DNA of 64,000 nt from an uncultured Ectothiorhodospiraceae bacterium (GCA_947259575.1 CAMYMU010000002.1:105092-169091); one strand, 5' to 3'; positions 38,237 through 49,179 are shown, counted from the stretch's first letter. Program-made: numbers and translations. Notes: a model not told the origin generated them from the sequence alone.

Positions 38237-38752
38237 TTATAAAGCCACTGGCTCCTGGTTTTTCTGTTGTTTTAGCAACTTTTTCTTGATCCGTGAGCGC
38301 TTCATTTCAGAGATATAGTCTACAAATAACTTACCTTGCAGGTGGTCCATCTCATGTTGAATACAGACGGCGAGCAGGCCATCGGTAGTGAGTTTGAACT
38401 CTTTGCCATCTTTATCGAGGGCCTTAACGGTGATGACATTGGCGCGCTCTACGTTCTCATAAAAGCCAGGCACAGATAGGCAGCCTTCTTCATAGCTCTG
38501 AATGCCATCTCGTTCAGTGATTTCGGGGTTGATCAGGCACAGTGGCTGGTCCTTCTCTTCTGAGATGTCGATCACAATAATTCGTTTATGAACATTAACT
38601 TGCGTCGCTGCCAGGCCGATACCTGGGGCAGCGTACATGGTTTCAAACATGTCATCGACCAGGGTGCGAACCTCGTCATTTACCTCATCCACGGGTTGTG
38701 CGATGGTCCGTAGTTGGTCGTCTGGAAAATGTAATATATTGAGTAATGCCAT
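38237..38752 (-). CDS. def: Peptide deformylase
   Basis: About 171 residues from ATG 38752 ([14 protein letters not shown], matching the family start); an upstream in-frame ATG lies at 38779. All three motifs are present: [17 protein letters not shown] with the metal-binding Cys, and [12 protein letters not shown] with both metal His and the catalytic Glu. It removes the formyl group from new proteins. It is separated from its usual partner fmt by oxyR and the prx-grx gene, and is divergent from the LysM gene. Confidence 0.96.
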   Translation of the reverse strand: MALLNILHFPDDQLRTIAQPVDEVNDEVRTLVDDMFETMYAAPGIGLAATQVNVHKRIIVIDISEEKDQPLCLINPEITERDGIQSYEEGCLSVPGFYENVERANVITVKALDKDGKEFKLTTDGLLAVCIQHEMDHLQGKLFVDYISEMKRSRIKKKLLKQQKNQEPVAL

Positions 38753-38886
38753 AGGATTTCGTTCGTTATTTAAGTACATTTGTAGAAAAAGCTGCTAACA
38801 TTATGATACTACAGGATATCATCTTCCCCGAGGGGTTGGTGTACCTACTAAATAATAGTTTAAATCTGCCCATTTGAGGGTGTTCT

Positions 38887-40086
38887 ATGATACAGAATAA
38901 GAGCATTAGAATAAATCTATCACTGGTTCTAGCCTTGTGTTTTATGAGCCTTGTCGCGTGTAGTGGCAGTCCTAAAAAGCAGGAGGCTGCTGGCCCTGTT
39001 GTCGATTCGCCTCCACCGGAAGAATTGGTTCGTAGTGAACCGATTGAAAATTCCGATCCTGTTCCAGCTGCACCGGAACCGGATGTGCCCGACGCTTCGC
39101 CGATTAACGAAGGCATACCGGATCGCTACGTAGTCAGGAAAGGCGATACGCTTTGGGATATCTCCAGTCACTTTCTAAAAGATCCCTGGTTATGGCCTGA
39201 GGTGTGGCATGTGAATCCTAAGATTCGTAACCCTCACTTGATCTATCCGGGCGATGTGATTGCTTTAACCTGGCAGGATGGTAAACCTCGCATCACGATC
39301 GAAGGTGCGGAAGGCGAACCGCCACCACCGCCACCCAGTACCAACCTGAATACAGTTAAACTGTCGCCGACTGCGCGTGAGCAACAACTCAAACGTGCAA
39401 TCGATACGATTCCTAAATCGGCCATATCAGTATTTTTAACTCGGCCGTTTATTTTGGATGAGGCTGCTATAGATAACGCACCGTATATAGTTTCTAACTA
39501 TGGTAATAATGTCATTAGTGGCAAGGGTAAGAAAATTTATGTTCGCCCTATCCTCGATTCGAGCGTAATTACCTTCAATGTGGTGCGTAAGGGCAGAAAA
39601 TACATTGACCCTGACTCAAAAGAATTCCTCGGCTATGAGGCGATTAATCTTGGTCGCGCCAGGCTACAAAAACTGGGCGACCCTGCAACGATGATCGTTA
39701 CTACGGCGTATAGAGAGATTCTCAAGGGTGACATGTTAATCCCGGTAGAGACCGAAGAAGTTGATCTCAACTTTTTCCCTCGGGCACCTGAGAGAGATGT
39801 AGCGGGTCGTATTATTTCCGTTGCCAATGCTCTGCAAAAAGTTGGTCAGTACGACATTGTGGTTATTAATAAGGGCTCGGATGATGGACTCGAGCCAGGT
39901 CATGTGTTGGAGATACACCAGCAAGGTGATCTGGTGCGCTCACCGCGCGGTCGGCACAAGATTCGTTTACCGGAAGAACGCGCTGGTCTGCTAATGATCT
40001 TTAAGCCGAATAAAACAATTAGTTATGCGCTGGTGATGGAGGCCTTTAATGAGCTTGCTGTTTACGATTATGTGTATAGCCCCTAA
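38887..40086 (+). CDS. LysM-domain lipoprotein
   Basis: A 399-residue protein with lipoprotein signal peptide and lipobox (MSLVACSGS, Cys near residue 25), a Pro/Glu-rich linker, and one LysM domain (about 80-130, YVVRKGDTLWDISSHF...PWLWPEVWHVNPKIRNPHLIYPGDVI). A C-terminal domain of about 250 residues is rich in beta structure. LysM binds peptidoglycan, so it probably tethers the outer membrane or organises the wall. Orthologues occupy the same place between def and dprA in Pseudomonas. A terminator follows. Confidence 0.9.
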   Translation: MIQNKSIRINLSLVLALCFMSLVACSGSPKKQEAAGPVVDSPPPEELVRSEPIENSDPVPAAPEPDVPDASPINEGIPDRYVVRKGDTLWDISSHFLKDPWLWPEVWHVNPKIRNPHLIYPGDVIALTWQDGKPRITIEGAEGEPPPPPPSTNLNTVKLSPTAREQQLKRAIDTIPKSAISVFLTRPFILDEAAIDNAPYIVSNYGNNVISGKGKKIYVRPILDSSVITFNVVRKGRKYIDPDSKEFLGYEAINLGRARLQKLGDPATMIVTTAYREILKGDMLIPVETEEVDLNFFPRAPERDVAGRIISVANALQKVGQYDIVVINKGSDDGLEPGHVLEIHQQGDLVRSPRGRHKIRLPEERAGLLMIFKPNKTISYALVMEAFNELAVYDYVYSP

Positions 40087-40130
40087 GCAAATATAAAGAA
40101 ATTCCTACAGGCTTTTCAGCTTTGTACTAC

Positions 40131-40165
40131 AAGCCCCGATTGCATATTCAATCGGGGCTTTGTCA
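40131..40165 (+). terminator. Terminator after the LysM gene
   Basis: A perfect 12-bp stem, AAGCCCCGATTG (40131-40142) with CAATCGGGGCTT (40149-40160), loop CATATT, followed by TGTCATT. It separates the LysM gene from dprA. Confidence 0.8.
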
Positions 40166-40258
40166 TTATAGGTCTGTAATATTTTTACTAGTCTGTTTAG
40201 TAGACGTTTTAAAACTCAAGGAATGAGTCTTTAACTACATCAAATAAAGGAGTCCAGG

Positions 40259-41413
40259 ATGGACCATAATTACACACGCTATTGGTTAGCGCTTAATCTA
40301 TTAAATCCTCTTATTGGCGCGCGTCGCGCTAAGCAATTACTGCAACAGTTCAATCACCCACAAGCCCTGTTTGAAGCCGGTAGCCTGGCATGGCAATCAG
40401 TTGGCCTGAGTGAACAGGCTTGCGCTGGTCTGGCACAGCCAGATTGGAATAAGGTGGATGACACCCTGCTCTGGGCTGACCAGCCCGGTCAGGGAATCAT
40501 CCACCTGGGGCAGTCTGAATATCCTGAGTCTCTATCACGGATCTCTGATCCACCCCTGTTGCTTTATTATCAAGGAGATCTCGCGTTGTTGGGGCGGCAA
40601 CAATTGGCGGTTGTTGGTAGCCGCAACCCTACTCCAAATGGTTATGAGACGGCATTTGATTTAGCCGCCAGCTCAGCCAAGCTGGGTTTTACGATTACCA
40701 GTGGCCTGGCGCTGGGAATAGATGCAGCCGCTCACCGAGGTGCACTATCGGTGGCTGGTGACACGATTGCGGTAGCAGGTACTGGTCTCGATCTGATTTA
40801 TCCTCGTCAAAATAGTGCATTAGCGGAGCAAATCATCAGTGATGGAGTGCTAATTTCCGAATTTCCCTTGGGCACAAAACCGCTGGGTCGGAACTTTCCG
40901 ATGCGAAATCGCATCATAAGTGGCTTAGTTCGAGGCGTGATAGTAGTAGAAGCGGCACTGCGAAGTGGTTCGCTCATCACTGCCAGGCAGGCTTTGGAGC
41001 AGGGGCGCGAGGTATTTGCCATACCCGGCTCAATCCATAGCCCGACTAGTCGTGGCTGCCACTGGTTGTTACGCCAGGGAGCGAAACTTGTTGAAAACAT
41101 TGGGGATATTCTTGAGGAGTTTGATCTGCGCCTGGGTCAGATGGAAATGAATTATAACGGGCAGACCCAGCAAAATGAGACGATTAACCTGGATACCCAT
41201 TACAAACAGGTCCTCAACGAAGTCGATTTTGCACCAACCAGCGTGGATCGTATCATTGAACGCAGTGGATTGACGGCAGACGCAGTTTGCTCCATGCTCT
41301 TGGTCTTGGAATTGCAAGATTTAGTGCATTTAACCAGTTCCGGGCAATATTGCCGGACTAAATTGAATGAAGATAGAGTTGAAGATCGTGCGCACGCAAG
41401 GTACTACGGGTAA
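40259..41413 (+). CDS. dprA: DNA-processing protein DprA
   Basis: A 384-residue protein of usual length. An N-terminal SAM-like part (1-70) precedes the Rossmann fold with AVVGSRNPTPNGYETAFDLA, GLALGIDAAAHRGAL and EFPLGTKPLGRNFPMRNRIISGL. A winged-helix C-terminal domain follows (about 315-375). It binds incoming single-stranded DNA during natural transformation and loads RecA. AAAGGAG stands 8 nt before ATG. With pilMNOPQ in the same window it suggests a transformable lineage. Confidence 0.96.
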   Translation: MDHNYTRYWLALNLLNPLIGARRAKQLLQQFNHPQALFEAGSLAWQSVGLSEQACAGLAQPDWNKVDDTLLWADQPGQGIIHLGQSEYPESLSRISDPPLLLYYQGDLALLGRQQLAVVGSRNPTPNGYETAFDLAASSAKLGFTITSGLALGIDAAAHRGALSVAGDTIAVAGTGLDLIYPRQNSALAEQIISDGVLISEFPLGTKPLGRNFPMRNRIISGLVRGVIVVEAALRSGSLITARQALEQGREVFAIPGSIHSPTSRGCHWLLRQGAKLVENIGDILEEFDLRLGQMEMNYNGQTQQNETINLDTHYKQVLNEVDFAPTSVDRIIERSGLTADAVCSMLLVLELQDLVHLTSSGQYCRTKLNEDRVEDRAHARYYG

Positions 41414-41443
41414 GTGAGTCAGCAGAGATATGGGGAGTGAAGG

Positions 41444-41920
41444 ATGAAAGAAAATATTCTCGATGTACTGATGTACTTGTTCGAAAATTACATGAATGAT
41501 GAGATAGAGACGGATAAGGATGAAGAAGCGTTACGCTCTGAACTCCAGCAAGCCGGCTTTCACCATCGTCAAATTAGTAAAGCCTTTGACTGGCTCGAAG
41601 GTTTAACTACGCTACAGGACGATGAAATTGTACCTGCTCAGCATGATGTTTCGATTCGTGTCTATACTGACAAGGAATCAGAGCGGCTTGACACGGAAGC
41701 ACGTGGTTTTTTACAGTTCCTCGAAAATGTGGGTGTACTTGATCACTCTGCCCGAGAACTGGTGGTTGATCGTATTATGGCGCTTGATGAAGACGAAGTT
41801 GATATGGAGCACTTGAAGTGGGTTGTGCTCATGGTGTTATTCAATCAACCTGGTCGTGAAGAAGCATATGCATGGATGGAAGATCTGGTCTTTGATGAAA
41901 ATGCTGGTAACTTACACTAA
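41444..41920 (+). CDS. smg: DUF494 protein Smg
   Basis: A 158-residue acidic protein of the DUF494/Smg family, seen in MKENILDVLMYLFENYM, ELQQAGFHHRQISKAFDWLEGL and the C-terminal HLKWVVLMVLFNQPGREEAYAWMEDLVFDE. It has the typical length. The family always lies between dprA and topA in this group but no biochemical role is proven. It follows dprA by 30 nt and is followed by a terminator. Confidence 0.93.
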   Translation: MKENILDVLMYLFENYMNDEIETDKDEEALRSELQQAGFHHRQISKAFDWLEGLTTLQDDEIVPAQHDVSIRVYTDKESERLDTEARGFLQFLENVGVLDHSARELVVDRIMALDEDEVDMEHLKWVVLMVLFNQPGREEAYAWMEDLVFDENAGNLH

Positions 41921-41945
41921 GCTTAACAAACACATTATTTGCACT

Positions 41946-41976
41946 ATGCCCGCTTAAGCGGGCATTTCCATTTTAG
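41946..41976 (+). terminator. Hairpin between smg and topA
   Basis: ATGCCCGC (41946-41953), TTAA, GCGGGCAT (41958-41965), followed by TTCCATTTT. A compact G+C-rich hairpin with T-rich tail, probably ending dprA-smg transcripts. Confidence 0.7.
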
Positions 41977-42004
41977 GATATTAATATTAGTTACAGGAAA
42001 GAGC

Positions 42005-44311
42005 ATGGGTAAAAGTCTGGTTATTGTAGAGTCGCCAGCCAAGGCAAAAACAATCAAGAAGTATCTCGGAAAAGGTTTTGAGGTGCTTGCTTCATACGGT
42101 CATGTGCGCGATTTGCTGCCTAAAGAAGGCGCAGTAGATCCGGCCAATGACTTTGCAATGAAATATCAATTAATCGATAAGAACGAAAAACACCTCGATG
42201 CTATAGCAAAGGCGATGAAAAAGTCTGATTCTTTGTATCTCGCAACTGACCCGGATCGCGAAGGTGAAGCCATCTCCTGGCACTTATATGAGATTTTGAA
42301 AGAACGCGGCATTCTTGATGATAAAACCGTGGGTCGCGTTTCTTTTAACGAGATCACTAAGAAAGCTATTCAGGAAGCGATTCAACACCCTGTTGAACTA
42401 TCTAAAGAAATGATCAACGCACAGCTTGCGCGTAGAGCGTTGGATTATTTGGTAGGCTTTAATCTATCACCCTTACTCTGGAAGAAGATTCGTCGTGGTT
42501 TGTCAGCAGGTCGTGTACAGAGCCCTGCCTTGCGTTTGATTGTTGAACGTGAGTTAGAGATAGAAAAGTTTGAACCAAAGGAATACTGGACGATTGAAGC
42601 CGATGTGGAATCTGATGGCACTGCTTTTGGTTCTAAGCTGTTTCATTATCAGGCTAAAAAACTTGGCCAGTTTACGATCAATGATGAAAAGAAAGCCAAG
42701 GCTGCTGAGAAGGCACTCAATAAGGCGGCAAATGGTGAGTTAACGATCACCAAGGTTGAAAAGAAGAAACGTAAGCGTAATCCTACCGCGCCATTTACAA
42801 CCTCGACCCTACAACAGGAAGCGGCACGTAAGCTTGGTTTTACCGCCAAGAAAACCATGAGTATTGCTCAGCAGCTGTATGAGGGCATTGACCTGGACGG
42901 TGAGACCATCGGTTTGATCACTTATATGCGTACTGACTCGGTTAACCTTGCCGAAGAGGCATTAAACGAGATCCGTGAATTTATTGCCAAAAAGTACGGC
43001 AAAGAAAATGTCCCGAAAGAACCTCGGGTCTATAAGACCAAATCAAAGAATGCTCAAGAGGCACACGAGGCTGTACGCCCAACTTCAATTCTGCATGAAC
43101 CAACGGTAATTAAAAAATCACTGAGTAAGGATCAATTCCGTTTATATGGTTTGATCTGGAAACGAACAGTTGCATGTCAGATGATACATGCGACTTTGGA
43201 TACGGTTTCTGTAAATCTCTCAGCAGATGATGATAATTATTTCCGAGCGAACGGTTCGACTCTGGTTCATCCAGGCTTTATGGCTGTATATCAGGAAGGT
43301 GCGGATGATGTGAAAGCCGGTGATGACGATGAAAAAATGTTACCACCGCTGGAAGAAGGCAAAACAGTGAAGCTGCTCAAGATCAAGCCTGATCAGCATT
43401 TCACCGAGCCACCACCACGCTATTCAGAGGCCTCATTAGTTAAGTCATTGGAAGAGCATGGTATCGGCCGCCCTTCTACTTATGCTTCGATTATTTCGAC
43501 TTTACAGCATCGTGAATATGTTGAAATGGATAAAAAGCGATTTATCCCAACCGATGTAGGACGGATCGTTAACAAATTCCTGACTGAACATTTTACTAAA
43601 TACGTTGACTACGATTTTACTGCGCGTATGGAAGATGACCTCGATGCTATCTCGCGCGGTGAACAGGACTGGGTTCCTGTAATGAAGAATTTTTGGCAAC
43701 CCTTCAAAGATCTTGTTGATGACAAAGAAAAGAATGTAGATCGTAAAGATGTAACCCATGAAGCCATTGATGAAAAATGTCCGGAGTGTGGTGGCGATCT
43801 GGCGATTCGCTTAGGACGACGTGGCCGCTTCATTGGTTGTAACAATTATCCTGAGTGTTCATACACCCGCAATGTGAATGATGAGGATGATGAAAAGGAT
43901 CAAGAGGCCATTGCCGGGCGTAAATGTCCTGAATGTAAGTCTGATCTACTCATTCGTCACGGCAAGTACGGTAAGTTCATCGGCTGTAGTGGCTACCCCG
44001 ATTGTCGTTATATCGAACCACTGGAAAAACCTGAAGATACGGGGGTGGTTTGCCCTGAATGTAAGAAGGGTAACATGCTCAAGCGTAAGTCACGACGCGG
44101 CAAGATCTTCTTCTCCTGTGAACATTATCCGACTTGCAAATATGCTGTTTGGAATGAGCCGATTGATGAAGCTTGTCCCGATTGCGGCTTCCCGATGTTA
44201 ACTAAGAAAGTCACCAAGCGTCGTGGAGCGGAAAAAGTATGCCCACAGCAAGAGTGTAACTTTGTCGCCTCGATGGATGAAGAGGATGATGAAGAGCAGG
44301 CAGCTAGTTAA
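42005..44311 (+). CDS. topA: DNA topoisomerase I
   Basis: A 768-residue type IA topoisomerase. I use ATG 42005 (MGKSLVIVESPAKAKTIKKYLG), with AGGAAAG just before; the frame upstream to 41939 overlaps the terminator. Toprim (1-150, VIVESPAKA and DPDREGEAISWHL) is followed by the cleavage core with active-site Tyr307 in LITYMRTDSVNL. Four C-terminal zinc-finger-like Cys4 units follow (CPECGGDL..CNNYPEC, CPECKSDL..CSGYPDC, CPECKKGN..CEHYPTC, CPDCGFPM..CPQQEC). It relaxes negative supercoils. Complete. Confidence 0.97.
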   Translation: MGKSLVIVESPAKAKTIKKYLGKGFEVLASYGHVRDLLPKEGAVDPANDFAMKYQLIDKNEKHLDAIAKAMKKSDSLYLATDPDREGEAISWHLYEILKERGILDDKTVGRVSFNEITKKAIQEAIQHPVELSKEMINAQLARRALDYLVGFNLSPLLWKKIRRGLSAGRVQSPALRLIVERELEIEKFEPKEYWTIEADVESDGTAFGSKLFHYQAKKLGQFTINDEKKAKAAEKALNKAANGELTITKVEKKKRKRNPTAPFTTSTLQQEAARKLGFTAKKTMSIAQQLYEGIDLDGETIGLITYMRTDSVNLAEEALNEIREFIAKKYGKENVPKEPRVYKTKSKNAQEAHEAVRPTSILHEPTVIKKSLSKDQFRLYGLIWKRTVACQMIHATLDTVSVNLSADDDNYFRANGSTLVHPGFMAVYQEGADDVKAGDDDEKMLPPLEEGKTVKLLKIKPDQHFTEPPPRYSEASLVKSLEEHGIGRPSTYASIISTLQHREYVEMDKKRFIPTDVGRIVNKFLTEHFTKYVDYDFTARMEDDLDAISRGEQDWVPVMKNFWQPFKDLVDDKEKNVDRKDVTHEAIDEKCPECGGDLAIRLGRRGRFIGCNNYPECSYTRNVNDEDDEKDQEAIAGRKCPECKSDLLIRHGKYGKFIGCSGYPDCRYIEPLEKPEDTGVVCPECKKGNMLKRKSRRGKIFFSCEHYPTCKYAVWNEPIDEACPDCGFPMLTKKVTKRRGAEKVCPQQECNFVASMDEEDDEEQAAS

Positions 44312-44328
44312 CGGATTCTATAGCCGCT

Positions 44329-45483
44329 ATGTCTGATTCAGCAAAACTCAGACTCTTAGATTCATTCCGATGTTTGGCAGATTTATGCCCTGATGATTGC
44401 TGTCATCAGTGGAATGCTCACGTCGATAAAGAGACACTCGGAAAGTGGCAAACCATTCCCGACGCGAGCAAGCGTCAACACTTGATGAGCACAGTCCAGG
44501 AATCAACACAAAATCCCAGCGAACTTGTTTTAATACGAAAAGAAAACGGTAACTGCATTCACCTGGATGAACACGGCCTGTGTGATATTCAAAGTTCGTT
44601 TTCTCATGAGTATCTACCGCTTAGTTGTCAGCAATTTCCACGAGAAACTATAACAAAAAATACTTTGCGTTTTGAAACTGCGCACTTGTCATGTCCCGCT
44701 ATTATCGATTTGTTAGCAAAATCTGATATGGGATCATTGATAGAAAATGAAGGTGAGCTTTATACGCACCAGAGCATGGATATCATTAGCCAACTTTCCA
44801 GCTCGATACATCATTACATGCAAAGCATTTTTAAGATTGAGTCGCTTTACTTAGGATTAAAGATCTATGCACTTTCTACGGTGATAGCTGAGATCATGTC
44901 ACTGGCTGCTGAGAATACTCTCACCAGCGAACTGTTGAATAATCAATATCGACAGTCACCAGAGCAGTTAAAAGAAAAATGGCTAGCCTGGCAAAATCAA
45001 TCGCATAATAAAGAGTTCGAACGGGATAAGGCTGAAATAAAAAAATTCCTGCAAAAACTTGATACCGGATTGCTGGCCAAGTACAAACAACCATTGCAGG
45101 AACGTTTTAAAATTGAAATTCCGAATTTGAGTTTTTCTAATTTTGTAAAATGGCGTGAGCAGGTTGATATTGATAGGTACGAACCATTTTTTGAAAAATA
45201 TATTCACGTTAAATTCCTGAACCATGGTTTTCCCTGGAATCCTATACAAAGCAATCATATAGCAACATTCCTTGATTGCATTTTCGGTCTGATTTTGTCA
45301 CACCATGTGGTGACTGCTTATCATCGTGCCAATATCATTGTCGACGAAGATATGCTGAAGAAAATTACCTATACGATAGAAAAGATTAACGCAGATAACT
45401 TTGATAATTTCCGTTTGATTGGTGCAAAATCAGAGCTGCTGGATATCAGTAAGTACAATTTATTCTTCACTTTACTAGTTTAA
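44329..45483 (+). CDS. FliB-like protein (flagellin lysine N-methylase family)
   Basis: A 384-residue protein of the FliB family. Cys motifs are FRCLADLCPDDCCHQWNAHVD near residue 14-30, a second cluster CIHLDEHGLCDI near 84, and CQQFPRE plus SCPAI near 105-125. This is the layout of the YkgJ/FliB Cys cluster that binds metal or iron-sulfur. Salmonella FliB methylates flagellin lysines. No flagellar gene is in the window, so the substrate is open. The C-terminal 250 residues are poorly conserved and A+T-rich. It starts 17 nt after topA and interrupts the usual topA-tsaC order, suggesting insertion. Confidence 0.78.
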   Translation: MSDSAKLRLLDSFRCLADLCPDDCCHQWNAHVDKETLGKWQTIPDASKRQHLMSTVQESTQNPSELVLIRKENGNCIHLDEHGLCDIQSSFSHEYLPLSCQQFPRETITKNTLRFETAHLSCPAIIDLLAKSDMGSLIENEGELYTHQSMDIISQLSSSIHHYMQSIFKIESLYLGLKIYALSTVIAEIMSLAAENTLTSELLNNQYRQSPEQLKEKWLAWQNQSHNKEFERDKAEIKKFLQKLDTGLLAKYKQPLQERFKIEIPNLSFSNFVKWREQVDIDRYEPFFEKYIHVKFLNHGFPWNPIQSNHIATFLDCIFGLILSHHVVTAYHRANIIVDEDMLKKITYTIEKINADNFDNFRLIGAKSELLDISKYNLFFTLLV

Positions 45484-45618
45484 AAAATAGCGTTTTTGAG
45501 ATACATTTCCCTCTTCAGAAATTTTAGGAAAGTTTAGTGTTGAGTATTGGGGTTGTTGCTATTTTGATGCTAGATCATCATGTCAGCGGCATGGCACAGA
45601 ACATATGATGTGTAGTTC

Positions 45619-46194
45619 ATGACGAACATCCATAAAATTGCCACGGTTAGTGAGGCAGTCGATGCCCTGCTCATAGGCGATGTCATCGCTTATCCTACTG
45701 AGGCGGTGTTTGGGCTGGGCTGCGACCCGGATAATGAACAGGCTATTAAACGCTTATTGGTGCTCAAGCAACGACCTGAGAATAAAGGTTTAATTATTAT
45801 TGCAGCAGATATTTCGCAGCTTCTAAATTACGTGCGCGATGATCTGATTACTAACGAGATGTGGCAGGCAGTTAAGCAAACCTGGCCTGGCCCGGTGACC
45901 TGGTTAATGCCGGCTAAAACATCTGTCTCCAGGCTCTTAACGGGTGAACACGATACACTGGCTGTCCGAGTAACGGCCCACTCGGTTGCGCGGCAGTTGT
46001 GTGAACACTTTGGTAAGCCTATTGTTTCCACTAGTGCCAACATAAGCGGTTTAAGTGCCGCACGTTCCGTAGAAGAAGTGAATCAGCAATTTGCTAATGG
46101 TTTAAGTTGTATCGTTGATGGCGTGGTTGATCGAGCTGCCTCACCGAGTGAGATTCGCGATTTGTTAAGTAACCAAGTAATTCGGAAGAACTAA
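45619..46194 (+). CDS. tsaC: L-threonylcarbamoyladenylate synthase TsaC
   Basis: A 191-residue YrdC-type protein of short TsaC length. Motifs KxR-region KQRPENKGLIII, AYPTEAVFGLGCDPDN and IVSTSANISGLSAA are intact. It makes threonylcarbamoyl-AMP for the t6A37 modification of ANN-decoding tRNAs. hemF begins at the base after its stop, so the two are co-translated, as in Pseudomonas. Upstream lies a 135-bp gap after the FliB-like gene. Confidence 0.95.
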   Translation: MTNIHKIATVSEAVDALLIGDVIAYPTEAVFGLGCDPDNEQAIKRLLVLKQRPENKGLIIIAADISQLLNYVRDDLITNEMWQAVKQTWPGPVTWLMPAKTSVSRLLTGEHDTLAVRVTAHSVARQLCEHFGKPIVSTSANISGLSAARSVEEVNQQFANGLSCIVDGVVDRAASPSEIRDLLSNQVIRKN

Positions 46195-47100
<906 letters not shown>

Positions 47101-47140
47101 ATCTTTAGTGCCTGGAGCTTAAGGTTTTAAGTATTGGGCC

Positions 47141-47827
47141 TTAACCATCCGTCTCTCTAATTGGATCGATCACAATCTCGACGCGGCGATTCAGGGTCCT
47201 GCCAGCCTTGGTTGCATTATCTGCACGCGGTTTCTCTTCACCCATTCCAGTGTAAGTTAGACGTTGTGGGATAATACCTTGAAGTCTTAGGTAATCATGT
47301 ACACTTTTGGCACGCTTTTCAGACAGGCTCTGGTTGTAGGCATTCGAACCCGTGCTATCGGTATGGCCAATAACAGTTAAATGAGTCTTACCGTATTTTT
47401 TTACAATTTTTGATATTTTATCCATCGAGGGTTTAAACCCCGCTTTAATCCTTGTGGAATCGATATCAAAAGCAGTTTGTGCGGTCATCGTGACCATGAG
47501 GACATCAGCGGGCAGTTTTTGTATGGTAATTTCGCCTGCAGCAATTTGATCCTGGAGTTGTTTTTCAAAATCCTGTTTTTGATTGTCCATATATAAACCA
47601 ATCGCACCACCGGAAAGACCACCGACTATTCCGTATAAAACAGATTTTTTCTTTTTGTCTTTAGTCGTCAGGCCTGCTAAGGCACCCAGAGCGGCTCCGA
47701 TCATGACACCCTTTTCAGCATCAGTTAGCTCGCGCTTATTACCAAACTCATCCGTCGCGCAACTGGCTAAAGTGAAACAAATTAGAACTGGAAATAGAAG
47801 GGATTTCATAGACACGAATAGTTTCAT
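47141..47827 (-). CDS. OmpA-family outer-membrane lipoprotein with glycine zipper
   Basis: A 228-residue protein. Lipoprotein signal peptide ends in TLASCATDEFG. A glycine-zipper segment (about 40-80, GAALGALAGL and GIVGGLSGGAIGLY) suggests membrane insertion or oligomer formation. The C-terminal OmpA-like domain (about 110-225) has TVIGHTDSTGSNAYNQSLSEKRAKSVHDYL and the NRRVEI ending, which binds diaminopimelate in peptidoglycan. It resembles YiaD/Pal-type tethers. A start at the internal ATG 47809 is possible. It converges on hemF. Confidence 0.88.
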   Translation of the reverse strand: MKLFVSMKSLLFPVLICFTLASCATDEFGNKRELTDAEKGVMIGAALGALAGLTTKDKKKKSVLYGIVGGLSGGAIGLYMDNQKQDFEKQLQDQIAAGEITIQKLPADVLMVTMTAQTAFDIDSTRIKAGFKPSMDKISKIVKKYGKTHLTVIGHTDSTGSNAYNQSLSEKRAKSVHDYLRLQGIIPQRLTYTGMGEEKPRADNATKAGRTLNRRVEIVIDPIRETDG

Positions 47828-47898
47828 CGAAACAACCTCTTAAGTGTTAGCAAGTAGTGATAACGAGCATAGCCGAATGAATTGGAAAATCGAACTAT

Positions 47899-49179
47899 TT
47901 ATCTGCTGGCAGTGCGGGGTTTTTGGGAACCTCGTTTGTTGCGATTATTTGGTTTTCCTTTGTGGTGAGGACGTTTGCTGCGCTCTTCAAAAATAGGGGG
48001 TTTGGGTTTAACCAAATACTCCTGGGTAATGTTTTGAACGGGAATTTTATGACCAATGTATTCTTCAATCTCAGGTAGCGAAAAGACATATTCATCACAG
48101 GCAAAGCTAATGGCATCACCGGTCGAGCCTGCACGTGCGGTACGGCCGATACGGTGTACATAGTCTTCAGCATCATTGGGCAGATCGAAGTTAATGACAT
48201 GGCTGACATCCGGTATGTGCAGACCACGTGCAGCCACATCGGTCGCGACCATGATATCTATCTCGCCGGATGTGAATTTATTTAACAGGCTCATGCGTTT
48301 CTTTTGTGGTACGTCACCAGATAAAACAGCTGCAGTTAGCCCATTACCCTTTAAGTAGGCCATGATCTTTTCTGCCATGCGCTTGGTATTTACAAAGATC
48401 ACAACCCGATGAGGATCGTGGTGTTGTAGTACGCCAAGTAGCAGAGGAATTTTTTCTTCCTTGGCGGGATAAAACACCATCTCCTCGACTTTTTCCGCGG
48501 TGATTTGCTCGGGCTCGATAGAGACATGTTTAGGATTATTCATATGCTCGTATGCCAGTTCCTGCACCCGGTGTGACAAGGTGGCAGAGAACAACATACT
48601 CAAGCGGTGTTCTGGCTTGGGCATGCGGCGAAGTAAATATCGAATATCTTTAATAAAGCCCAGATCAAACATACGATCTGCTTCATCCAGGACCAGCACC
48701 TGCAGTTCCTTTAGGTCATACACGTGCTGTTTGAAATAATCGATTAAACGGCCAGGTGTGCCGATCAGGATATCCACCCCATCTTCGATATCTTTGCGCT
48801 GTTGCTCATAGCCAGCACCACCATAAGCAACCGCAATCCTAAAACCAGTATTTTTATTGAGAAGCACCGCATCTTTATGGATTTGAATGGCCAACTCACG
48901 TGTTGGCGCCAGCATAAAGGCACGTGGCTGGTTTGGTTTACGTCGCTCGCTGGCTGGATTGTTCATAAGATGAGCAAAACAGGCGATTAAAAATGCTGCG
49001 GTTTTGCCGGTACCTGTCTGGGCCTGGCCGGCAACATCTTGCTGTTTAAGGGTCAGTGGCAGGGTCTCAGCTTGTATTGGAGTACAGGATGAAAACCCTG
49101 ACTCTTCAATGCCTTGCAGTAATTCCTGGGGTAAATCCAACTGATTGAATTTTACGTCGGTTAAATGATCATTTTGCAT
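47899..49179 (-). CDS. rhlB: DEAD-box RNA helicase RhlB
   Basis: About 426 residues from ATG 49179; the 24 residues further upstream look like leader sequence. Helicase motifs are Q (FSSCTPIQAETLPL), I (AQTGTGKT), Ia (PTRELA), II (DEAD), III (SAT), V (ATDVAARGLHIP) and VI (HRIGRTARAG). The ending HKIPV and a basic tail (HHKGKPNNRNKRGSQK) are RhlB-like. It unwinds RNA in mRNA decay. It stands divergent from trxA-rho, exactly as in E. coli, which supports RhlB over other DEAD-box paralogues. Confidence 0.93.
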   Translation of the reverse strand: MQNDHLTDVKFNQLDLPQELLQGIEESGFSSCTPIQAETLPLTLKQQDVAGQAQTGTGKTAAFLIACFAHLMNNPASERRKPNQPRAFMLAPTRELAIQIHKDAVLLNKNTGFRIAVAYGGAGYEQQRKDIEDGVDILIGTPGRLIDYFKQHVYDLKELQVLVLDEADRMFDLGFIKDIRYLLRRMPKPEHRLSMLFSATLSHRVQELAYEHMNNPKHVSIEPEQITAEKVEEMVFYPAKEEKIPLLLGVLQHHDPHRVVIFVNTKRMAEKIMAYLKGNGLTAAVLSGDVPQKKRMSLLNKFTSGEIDIMVATDVAARGLHIPDVSHVINFDLPNDAEDYVHRIGRTARAGSTGDAISFACDEYVFSLPEIEEYIGHKIPVQNITQEYLVKPKPPIFEERSKRPHHKGKPNNRNKRGSQKPRTASR

